From Gymnopilus junonius (taxonomy: Eukaryota; Basidiomycota; Agaricomycetes; Agaricales; Galerinaceae): a stretch of 21,113 nt of DNA. This document shows, piece by piece, positions 9,473-19,000 of this stretch. Each line of letters starts with the position of its first letter. Within the stretch, counting starts at the first letter, position 1. Location of the stretch: positions 1 to 21,113 of the forward strand of contig JADNYJ010000541.1 of NCBI GenBank assembly GCA_015501075.1, given 5' to 3'. The notes under the pieces were generated by a model. That model saw only the letters and a program-made list of their open reading frames with translations, made no database searches and was not told the origin of the DNA. A program made the position numbers and the translations under genes.

Positions 9473-11039
9473 ATGGTACCTACCACATCGACTGCGCTTG
9501 TGAGTCTCTGGAATTTAATTTGCATTCATTTGAACCAGAGTTGCCGAACTTACCGATGGCCAGTCAGAGGAGCAGAAGAGACCTCCGAGAAAGAAGCCAT
9601 TGATTACTGGCATATGGCCGTGCAAAATCAATGGGTGCAACAAGCAGTTTGCACGCGAGGCCGATCTGAAACGGCATCAACGGACGACTAAGACGCATTC
9701 CATGCCTAGTTTGTGAGTCGCGTGTTGGGTTTTTGTTCTGTCGACTTCTGACGTTTTTATGTGTAGTCCTTGTCCGCAGTGCGATGCGAATTTTACCAGG
9801 GTATACTCCTATGCTGTTATCTCCTTTCACCAGACATCACGCTCACGTATTCTGGACAGACGGATGCACTCAGACGCCACCAAAAGTCGAGGTGAGGAGT
9901 TACCTTGCGTCTGACTCCTTATTCCAAAGTCTCTAAAAGCTTGAAAGGCATGATGGTGTCGTGATCGAACCTGTAAGCCGGAATAAAGGAGGAGACGAGA
10001 ATGCAGATGGCCGAAGTCGGAGTGGCACGCCTTCGTCAAAGGGCAAGGAGAGGGAATTCTATAGCAACATCCCCGTGCAGACGCACCAGGGAGCTCCTAC
10101 CCATGCCGGTCCATCTAGCTACTACCGCTCTCATACCGTCACTATCTCCCGTACGTCAACCTCTGCGCGCATTCGCTTTCACACATTCATCTCATCTCGT
10201 TGCCTCTCAAATCTCGAAATGAAGCCCACATTCCTAAACCTCCTATCTCGTCGAAGACAGGCCCTCCGTGGCCCGAATATCCAACATGGCAAAACGGCGT
10301 GCTGCCTCCGACTATGGGCCCGACGGGATACATTTCTTACTACCCCTCCCCGCACTATCGACCGCACACGAGCGGATACCACACAGGTCCCACATCAGCT
10401 TATCAGTCCCAAGTACCACCACCCCACAGCTCTTCATCAAGTTCTACATCTCGTAATTCCTCAATACCGTCTAATTCAAGTCCGAGCCATACATCCGCGT
10501 CGCTTTCGCAATCTCCTCCTACAATCTCCTCCGATTACATGTCCCCTTCCGATCCTACCGATCCAAACTTCGAGCTCGAAGAACAAACTGAACTTACAGA
10601 GGCAGACGTCGTAGCGGCCGTACAAGCGGTGCTTATGCAGGCCGAATCTGAGGAGGCGGCGAAGAAGCAGAGATTAAAGGAGCTAGAGGAGAGGGAACGG
10701 CTGATCGGTGGAGGTATCCGTTCGGAGTCAGCACATTCGGATAGAGCCTCTATGAGTAGTCCGTTGAGTTTTGCGGGCTTGGAAGCTGGGTTGTTGCATC
10801 GATATACTCGACCTGAACCAATGGAACATATTCTGACGGAGGATGGGGAGCCGATGTTGAATCCAGGTCCGTATTTCCTGTATTATTTTAGAAACACTCG
10901 AAATTGACGTTGTTGGTTCCAATTGTAGCCGAGCTTTTAACTCAGGTCTGCGCTTTCCCCTCTTCTAAGTTTATCTACGTTTTGCTGAACAAAGCTTACA
11001 TCCGCATAGGAATCTCTTGCTTCGCCGCCTCCATCATGA
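9473..11039 (+). CDS. C2H2 zinc-finger protein, probable transcription factor
   Basis: Eight exons (9473-9499, 9564-9712, 9767-9800, 9860-9891, 9948-10150, 10225-10866, 10929-10945, 11010-11039) join in phase to 377 residues. A basic stretch KRPPRKK (14-20) resembles a nuclear signal. Finger 1 uses C29, C34, H47 and H54 (C-x4-C-x12-H-x6-H). Finger 2 uses C61, C64, H77 and H82 (C-x2-C-x12-H-x4-H). The fingers are split by two introns. The rest is Ser/Pro/Thr/Tyr-rich and disordered in look. A charged segment around EADVVAAVQAVLMQAESEEA to LKELEERERL may form a helix. The protein ends LLTQESLASPPPS. The start was chosen because its 27-nt first exon has a strong GTGAGT donor and joins in phase to the finger exon. 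The family usually binds DNA; the target is unknown. The reading frame is clean throughout. Confidence 0.85.
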
Positions 11040-11647
11040 GGCTTATGTGCTCTCTGTCTCGTTATGCCATCTGACGATTTCCTCTCTTTCATTCTTTACT
11101 TTCACTGGATTCTTGATCTCGTCAAAAGTTTTTCGCATTTCAATCTTTGGACAATGAAAGAACAATGAATGAACGAATGTCAATGCGAAGAGCATAACGG
11201 TACAGTATTACTTTAAAGCTTTTAAATTTTTGGAAGTTTTTCCTTTTCCCGTTTGCCATGTCTATTATTATGTCGCTGTCGAATTTCAGCATAAAGGGGC
11301 CCCAGTGTGCTATCCTTGCTTGCTTCACCTTTTTTTTTCACACCAATGTACAACTATCCGGATCGTTTTCCCCTTGACCTTTAACAATGAGCATTTTACT
11401 GTAGATATAAGCATTGGATTTTTTTGCCGCTGTACTTCCTCGAGCAGTCGATTGACTGCTTGAGCTCCAGTGGAAACACTCTTTCTTGGTCATAACATAG
11501 ATTTATCTATTCTATTATATAAGTACGAATACGTCGTGCACGAAGCTTCGATGATATATTTCGAACCTCTTAACCCACAGGGCACCGTGAAATTAAATAA
11601 GATCTTGAATGACTTAGACATGACATAAAATAGTCTAAGGAATTCTT
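11040..11647. other. Convergent intergenic region
   Basis: Two transcription units point toward each other here, so it should hold two 3' UTRs. The DNA is T- and A-rich. Short open frames on both strands show no family motif. No terminator or RNA gene was recognised. Confidence 0.4.
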
Positions 11648-12712
11648 TCATCCTTCTGCTAATTCCGTATGCGAGCATATCTTGCGCAAGTCCCGCACCT
11701 CATGCCCTAACTCATGCACTTTGAGATTGAATTGCACTCCTTTCTGTGAGAGGTCCGAAATGAAGTCAAGTGTAGGACCACCAATAAATGGCAAAGGATC
11801 ATCACTATCACACTCGAAGAGCATCTGGACAAATTTAAGGGGATGCAGAGGGGTAATCTCTTTGTTGCTGAAAGGAGCAAAAAGCCCTCTAATAAGTCTA
11901 ATCAACTCCTCAGGAAAGGTAAATCCTCAGAAAAGCCTGAAAGTCTCTAGTCGTGGCAGGATAGGTCCACCCCATGAAAGGAATGAGTCTGCACCCTCGA
12001 GAGAATGAGCAGAAAGGGCAGTATAGAAGAGTCCAAGGGTGGTGGATCTTCTTTTGTATCTTCGTCTGCAGTCTTGGCTCTTATGAGAAGATATGACAGT
12101 GTCGGTAATAACCTTGTGATCTGTACAAGGTCTTCACCGGTCATGTTGGTCTCCTGGAGGGATAGTGTCCGAACAGGACACTTTGAACGTTCGAGGAAAT
12201 ATCTATTTCTCAAAAGATAGGCTGTTATATAGTTTGATTGACAAAGGTATTTGTCCAGATCGGCATAACCATGTTGTTGCAAGCTGAATCCTTGTCGGTC
12301 CAATTCGTGGACCAAGCTCCATGGTCAACGATGTCCAAAGGTAGGGAATCGACCAGCCTATTTGCCGCCAAGTTCGACATACTGCACCCAACACCAACGG
12401 GGAGTCGGTTAGCTTCCTAGGTGTGGGATTCTCCGGATCGCCAAGTCCATGGACGTAAAGCGAGAAAATAATAGTAGATATCTCCAAGGGCAGTCGATGG
12501 ACAATGGATTGATGGATATTGTTGAGTTGGGATCTGAGCCCTTGCCGCTCGTCTACCAGAGCTGCGAGAGAAGAATTGATTTGAGAAATTTGGTCGTTCA
12601 AAATATCAAACCTCCCGCAAGGGGAGCAGTATTCGTCCCCACAAGTCACATAGGGCCCATCAGGGTGAGGGTCAAGGGTGTCAAGACTCGAACAAGAGTA
12701 GCAACGATACAT
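11648..12712 (-). pseudogene. F-box protein relic with internal deletion, frameshift and stop
   Basis: The start at 12712 opens a frame that reads to 12203. It has a Cys-rich head (MYRCYSCSSLD), a heptad-like stretch, and then an F-box (HRLPLEISTIIFSLYV, then LGAVCRTWRQIGWSIPYLW) typical of the large agaricomycete F-box family. After LSIKLYNS the frame ends. The next conserved piece, FLERSKCPVRTLSLQETNM, is an LRR segment that in this family normally lies far downstream, so about 150-200 residues seem to be missing at roughly 12200-12220. A second frame shift falls near 12000. Then LPRLETFRLF runs in frame into a TGA at 11927-11929, and the same frame continues GFTFPEELIRLIRG to a stop at 11648. 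Working F-box relatives recruit substrates to SCF ubiquitin ligases; this copy should not. The boundaries are those of the recognisable homology. Confidence 0.75.
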
Positions 12713-12770
12713 TGCGGTCCAAAATAAAGAGGGAGAAAGGCTCGGAGAGTAGACGTCAGTCTGAGAGTCA

Positions 12771-12777
12771 CTTTATA
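12771..12777 (-). promoter_or_regulatory. TATA-like box of the F-box relic
   Basis: TATAAAG reads on the minus strand 59 nt upstream of the ATG at 12712. The promoter may survive although the coding region is broken. Confidence 0.35.
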
Positions 12778-13468
12778 GATGAGTAGCAGCTGCAGCACTA
12801 GCCTGTTGCTAGCCCTGTGCAAGTGTCAAGGGGACTCGTTTCCTGACTCAGTGGCGGTGAGCAGATCTTGGATCATGGATGGCAGGGGCTCGGTCCCAGA
12901 TCGTGGGAAATCTTTGCTAGCCTGGCGATCTGCATGTCCTTGAGATGACCCATAGACGACCAGCCAGAGCCAGAACTAGTTAGCTTGACTTTTCAGTCAA
13001 CTAGATAAGAGACCAACGTTCTGGGGCATGAGTAATGGAGCTAGCTATCAACCCGATTCACAGCTGGCACACGAGCGCTTCGTGAGCGCCAATTACTAGC
13101 GATCATAATAACCAAATGATAAATCATGACACAAATAACATCTGAAAATATCTATGTATTACGAATTCATTTGCCATTTGGAATCTGCAGAAAGAAGTTG
13201 GCTTGAAACGGATATCCATCGATCTTAGACTATTGGATGATGATGGACTACGAACCACTTACAAATGACTTTCTGGAGGGTCCGCTGTAAAAGAATTTGT
13301 TAAGTAAGAAAAAATCAATTAGTTTCCATCGATCTCAGCAAAAAAGACGTGTACAACTAGTGCTTGGCATACTGAACTAAAAAACGAAACCAAAATAAGT
13401 ATTTAACCTTGGCCGGTTATGATTTCGACGAAGTTCCTTTGTCAACCAATTCCAAGATACCCATTACT
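12778..13468. other. Intergenic region with no gene seen
   Basis: It contains the upstream side of the F-box relic and the 3' flank of the secreted-protein gene. A short word TCCATCGATCT occurs near 13215 and near 13326. No coding region or RNA gene was recognised. Confidence 0.4.
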
Positions 13469-14451
13469 CTAATATACAAGGAAAATGGAACCAATGGTCC
13501 CAGAATCTGAGAGGACTGTAATAGTAATCCCGTCAGTAGGATCACTGATCGCTTCCCAAGGAATGGAAGAGGGATGTTGGCCGTTCTGGAAGGTAATATT
13601 GATTGTGGAGAACACGGTATTTCCGGAGGGCAAGTCAGACTTGACTTGGGTAGTATAAATCTCCAATGCTTCATAGGCCCTATTGAGCACTCTGGTAGAT
13701 GATGCAGAAATAGTAGTGCCTGGATAGCCTACAAAAGTGCATGAGTATGAATACGTTGTTACACCTCCAGAGGTCGAAGTGCCCGTCAGCGTCATTTGGC
13801 CTTGCAAAAATGTACCAGGCGACACTTGGGTAATGCCTGTATGGTATACGTTATTGTCGATAAGCCACCAGGATGCAAGAGAGTAGAATTGGCCTCCTCC
13901 GGCTGGAGAGATACCGTATTGTAATACAGGCTGCAAAATCCCATTGAAATCATCTGGTACAAGACCGTTGAACCAGTAAAGAAGTTGGCCGTTCCAAGTG
14001 GAAGGAATGGGAGGGACGTGCCAATTGGTTCCAAAGAAAGAGATCGGGCTTGGACCTGCATTCCGCCAATTTGTGAAGGCAACATAGCCGCTTTGCAAAG
14101 CACGGCGACTGGTGGTAGTTGAGTTAGGTCTTTGAAGCACTCCTGCGGACTTCGAACCTGTGTAGGGAACGGATTGGAGGATGGTTCCATTTATGGCTAC
14201 AATTTGAACCTCAGTAGGGGACTGATGCACGGTTGCACCATCTGGAACGGCATGGACGTTTGACTTCGGAAAAAATCCAGCGGGTGTCTGCACAAGCTCC
14301 TCACTCGCTCTCTGTAAGACACCACAGATCAGAATGAACATGAGGAAAGATTGTCGTAGATAGACTGCCTTACGTTTTCAAGAGGAGTGGCAATGCTGGT
14401 CACGACATGGGCGGCGAGAAGCGCAAATTTGCAAAGACCTATGAACGACAT
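13469..14451 (-). CDS. Secreted protein of 306 residues, possible eqolisin-like fold
   Basis: Exon 1 (14374-14451) encodes MSFIGLCKFALLAAHVVTSI and ends PLEN. A 62-nt intron (14312-14373, GTAAGG..TTACAG) joins it in phase to exon 2 (13469-14311). The first 20 or so residues form a signal peptide, so the protein is probably secreted. The mature part is rich in Gly, Ser, Thr and aromatic residues and looks all-beta. NGT (67-69), NST (89-91) and NIT (264-266) are possible N-glycosylation sites. WNGQLLYWFNGLVPD followed by GILQPVLQYG (150-159), and later RAYEALEIYT (237-246), resemble in order and spacing the catalytic Gln and Glu segments of eqolisins (peptidase family G1). The similarity is weak, and a non-catalytic beta-sandwich is equally possible. 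The reading frame is clean. Confidence 0.8.
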
Positions 14452-14583
14452 TGATTGTCTGCATAGTTCATGCGTCAGTATCGAGAGCAGTGTAAGTTTA
14501 AGAAAGTAACCCACTTTCTGAAGGCGAGATAGTTGCTTGAGAGTAATCAGACAACTTGGAGGGTTTCAACGCAGGACTGGGGT

Positions 14584-14591
14584 CTTTTATA
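14584..14591 (-). promoter_or_regulatory. TATA box of the secreted-protein gene
   Basis: TATAAAAG reads on the minus strand about 135 nt upstream of the ATG at 14451. It is a good TATA match at a plausible distance. Confidence 0.45.
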
Positions 14592-15113
14592 TGCTAAAGA
14601 AGCCAAGCCTTATACCTAAACTCACAATTTTTATGAAGGCCGCCCATGGCCGTAGTGGACAAGGGGAAATTTTTTCAAAGATCAGGGATACAGCATATGT
14701 TCTAGGTTCGACATGAGATGGCTTGGCCAGAATACGAAGGCGGCTGCCTATGACCATATCCGTAACGCAAGAGGCAGGGCGTTACGTTAGCACTTGTAAT
14801 TTCTTTCCTCCTAATGCACGAGATCCTTGTGAAGCGGAGAAAATGTATCCATTTTGCAAAGCGCATAGTGCAAGGCCCAAACATGGGGATAAGGCATTAT
14901 GAGGTTGGGTATCCTTACGGGGATTTTGTATTATATTTGCGGCGTAGGTCCATTAGAGATGAACCTCTACACATCACCGGCACGTTCGGAACAATTAGAG
15001 GACATTCCAGTGACTAAAATCTTGGCCCGCGTCGGAACAGGTGACAAACCCAACAAACAGCCAGTACAATTCGAGATTTAAGCCGCCGCCGCATCAGACG
15101 CAATTATGAGAAG

Positions 15114-15135
15114 AAGGTACCAAGAAGGTACCAAG
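15114..15135. repeat. Two perfect tandem copies of AAGGTACCAAG
   Basis: The 11-base unit occurs twice back to back (15114-15124, 15125-15135), each holding a KpnI-type GGTACC palindrome. It is probably a replication-slippage duplication in non-coding DNA. Confidence 0.8.
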
Positions 15136-15440
15136 AGTGCAGCTTTCTGGACGTCAGGGATGCAAGGAATGGTGTCAGGCTACGGAAATTCATCGTGACT
15201 CAGGTGGCAGCCTAAAGATTCCAAAAATGGCGGAAGTATGAATGCGGAGGGTGGATACGAAGAATTCGAGGTGTAGGGCGCGTGGCCAAGAACAAGCTAT
15301 GGAAGCGCAAATTTTAAGGGGAAGGGCAGATATAGGTACGTGGCGAGTTGGATTCGTGTCTGACAGACTGGTGTTTGTAGTGGCATCGTCCGGGACGACC
15401 ACGCAATTCTGTGTCAACCTTGGTCGCTACATTCAAATCC

Positions 15441-15683
15441 ATGGACGTAGAACTAGAAAATCTTTGCAATGATCTTTGCAGGAAATTGATCGACAAGGGA
15501 GAGGTGGGTGACAAAGTCAACGTTGAGTTCTGCTTTCAGCTGCTGTCGCCTTGGCTGTCGCTCCTAAGGAGAGAGGACCGGAGTTGGGAGATTTGGTCGT
15601 TCAAGATTTCGAGGCTTTTTAGGTTGGACAAGACATGTCTTGATAAGCCGGAAAGAGTTCATCGTGATCTTGATGCAGTATGA
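15441..15683 (+). CDS. Small open frame of unknown status
   Basis: An ATG at 15441 opens 80 codons (MDVELENLCNDLCRKLIDKG at the start, ending RVHRDLDAV). The translation is helical and charged in look, with LSLLRREDRSWEIWSF in the middle. I recognise no family. It could be an exon of an unseen gene, a relic, or chance. The frame also reads upstream of the ATG to about 15411. Confidence 0.2.
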   Translation: MDVELENLCNDLCRKLIDKGEVGDKVNVEFCFQLLSPWLSLLRREDRSWEIWSFKISRLFRLDKTCLDKPERVHRDLDAV

Positions 15684-16045
15684 AAGTTCTGCGAAAGCCG
15701 TCCCACAAGCACCACAAGCACCACAACGGTAAGTACATACATGATTCGGTTTCCACTTTAAATTATTATCGGTAACTTCGGCGTGGCAAGGCCGTTTTCA
15801 GTGAGCACGATGTCTCTGTAATTGTACGTCCCAGTGTAAGTATTGGAAATGAACCAGACAATAGAAAGTGCGTTGGCAAAAGAAATCGAAGGGAAGAAAG
15901 AACGGGGTACGGGTGAGTATTACGTAATCCAAGGTATAACGAAAGGTTATTAGCAGCGGCCTATGGGCATCTTGCAGGGCATAATTCTAGTAGTAATACT
16001 AATAGTCATAACCATAGCACGAAAAAAATCCGGTCCATCCAAAAA

Positions 16046-19000
16046 TCACAAAGCCGCCCCCAATGCGCTTGCCCTCTCCAACAACCCATGCACCTTCCTG
16101 CTCAACTTCTCACCCTCCATCTTCCTCTCCAACACCTGCTGCGCAGGCATCTTCTTCCGAGGCAACCATACCTTACCGCCCTTCGCCTCTGCTCTCCTGG
16201 CATTCAGCGCTGACAAATCGACCACCCGCGGCGCGGAGGAGTATTTCATCACGTCACGGTACAGCTTCTTCGTCTCTGTTGCTAGTGAGAACAAGGTGGG
16301 TGGCGTTGGAGGTGCATCTTCGTCCGAGTCAGAGTCGGAGGTGTCAGAGTTTCCGGATGGGTCCAGAGGGGGTGTTGGTATTCGTGGTGTTGGTAAGGTA
16401 AGTGGTGGGAGGGCTTCAATTTCGCGGAGGAGGTCGTGTCCTTTGAGGAAAGAGTTTTCAGTACGAAGGAAACGGATTGTTCCGCGCAGGGCTTCAATCT
16501 ATGTAGATGTGTTAGGAGCAGGAACGAAAAAGATGGCACCAGATATACCTGTTCCAATAAGTGCGAAGTTTCCAAACTGCCTTCAATAGGTACATTCTCA
16601 ACTTCAGCTTGCTGTTGTCCAGTCGCTATAAAAGAAACCGATCAGTGACAATGAACCCACCAAATCATCCAAATCAAACTCACTCTGCCGCTCCTGTCCA
16701 GCAGTCAAACTCTTCAATTTAGCATTATCCTGCTCAAGCGTATCCAAATCGGCCTGCAACTGCTCCATAGCCTCCTCATACGCCCTTTCCTGTTTCTTCG
16801 CCTTAAAAAGTTCGCCCTCCAGCTCGACAATCGCATCAGCCTGCTTCTTCACTGCCTCGAGACGACGCTCCATCAGCTCGATCTTGACGGTGGATTCTTG
16901 GATCGTCTGGTCCTTGGTACGCAGCGTCCGCGCGAGGGCCTGCATTTCGTCGCTGAGAGAGGCCACCTTGCGTTCGGCTTCGACGTTGATGGCCAGTGCT
17001 GCTTTGACTTCCGCGATTCGGGTTACCCAAGGTGCGGTACCAGTAACTAGAAGAGCAAGATCACATCAAACGGGAATTTTCAAGACTAAAGGAGTGACTT
17101 ACTCTTGAGCACATTCTCAGGCTCAGACAGAGGCTGAACGAGCTTGGTGCTTTCTTCAATCAAATGAGAGACGACTTCGCCGATCGCATCCCATGGTGAT
17201 GCGCCTGGCTTCATTTCCGGTGCGACAGTAGCTGTAGCCGACTGCTTGACAACACCCAAGATAGTGGTGAGCTGGAAGGAGGATTTGGAAGACCGAACAT
17301 CTTTGAGATGCGGCATAATTTGCTGAGCCAGCTACGTAGTCCATCATCTAATCAAAAGCTGATAGAAGGTGAAGAAAGAGGAAAAAACGCACTGAGATAC
17401 CAAAGTTGACGAGCTCTGCAATATAGTTGCTCAGGGCCTTCATCTGCGGAATAAGATGCGGTTTGACAGCTGAAGAGTCCTGTGCGAGATCTTCGAGCCT
17501 CTTGATCATTTTCCTTTTATCATAAAATCCATTCAAGACCCGCTGTGCATTGGTAGGGTGCAGAAAGTATTACTGACCTTGATAGGTTTGGACTCTTACA
17601 TCTATTCAACAAAACACCCAGGGTTCGAACAGCTCCTGCTCAATGTCATAGCACCCATATCGAGTACGTGTCTATCAAAAATAAAAGGGAAGAAGTCAGC
17701 CCCGAAAAAAAGAAAGGAGAATGAGAACGAGAGTAGCATACCTTCTTCATTGGTAATCCCAGCCACAGATGTCCTGGCAAGCTGATAGAAGCAGCGAACA
17801 TGTAAGGTCATGATCAAACCCAAGCACATAGCCAATTCACGCTCAGCCAGGTCCGTGTCGAAGCCATCAAAGTAGGTTTCGCCCAGGTGGTCGAACTGTG
17901 CTTGAATCCTGCAAGTGACAAAATAGCCCATCGAGATCATAATGGGGAGCCAGAAAAAAATATGCACTTGACGATATCACTAACACACTCCATATCCCGG
18001 AACTCGTCCCGGGCAATAATCAATGTGCATGTCGATCCTCTTCTCGAGCGGGCGATCTCGGGGTATATCCGCCAATGTTAAGGAACGTCTCGACGTCACA
18101 TCGGCGCAGGACGGCAGAGAAGCGTTTGCAGAGCGTTGAGAGGCCTGAGATCCTACTTCGCATCTAATTAGAGGTTAAGAAATGAGGGTTGAGTCATCAA
18201 GTCGGAATTTCACATTGTAGTGAAATTGAAATCTTACCTCACACACACCGACGAGGATTCGGATACATCGGCGTTGAGAGCTTCGGGCAGATTATGGATT
18301 TGAGCGACGACGGTATTGATCAACTCGGCCTTGTATGCCATACGCCGGAAGAAGAGATAGCAGCTCGTAGCATCCGAATCCGACTCGACATACATCTGCG
18401 GGAGGTACGGCTACAAATTCGAAGGTGTATGCAGTGAGTACATAAAATATAATAGACATCTTGCTTGCTTACTGAACGATGCCCAACAGCTCTCGACACT
18501 CCTTCGCCTCGATACTCTTCACCTCTAGATCGATCGTCCTTGCTTGTTTTCTGCGCGGAGGATTGGAGTTTGAGGTTAAGTGACATGACATTGGCCGCTT
18601 GGGTCGCTGCGCTGGCCGATTCAGATTGTCGGTTTGCGTTTGCGTGCGCATTTGGTCGAGGTCGCTGTGGGTGGGAAAGTCAGTGAGAAGATGAGAAGGA
18701 AGTAAAACAAAACGAAATAGAAACCCACCTCTGCAACTGCATCACCAACTCCCTAAACTGCTGCATCGTACCCTCATAATCCACACACGTCTCCTCCAGC
18801 CCTCGATCTTACGCTGTAGGTCCCTCATCTCGGCCTCTTCGCGTCCAGATCCTCCTGCACTGCTTCTCCGTCTCCATGTGGTTCTCCTCCAGTTCGTCCG
18901 AGAGCTCTTTGAGTGCTTCGAGTCCTCGATCGTTATTCGCATTTCTTCGATTTTCTATTAGAGTGGTTAGATGTTTTTTTAGTGTTGAGATAAGATAGAC

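Larger units (their letters stand above)
14592..16045. other. Region without a convincing gene
   Basis: About 1.45 kb between two minus-strand genes. It holds a tandem 11-base repeat at 15114-15135, a 9-base CACCACAAG-type repeat of about three imperfect copies at 15702-15727, and one small open frame listed separately. The right end should carry the 3' UTR of the dynactin gene. No mobile element was recognised. Confidence 0.4.

Noticed and set aside
9961..10614. Open frame of 217 codons read through as one exon
   Set aside because: Its first part is a true zinc-finger gene exon, but after 10150 it reads intron and then the wrong frame; the exon at 10225 joins in phase to the correct one.
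14700..14725. Possible tRNA T-loop word near GGTTCGA
   Set aside because: No matching acceptor, D or anticodon stems could be paired around it; the same word at about 17620 lies inside dynactin coding sequence.
15963..16589. Plus-strand open frame of 208 codons
   Set aside because: It is antisense to the last two dynactin exons, which are intact and end at a natural stop.
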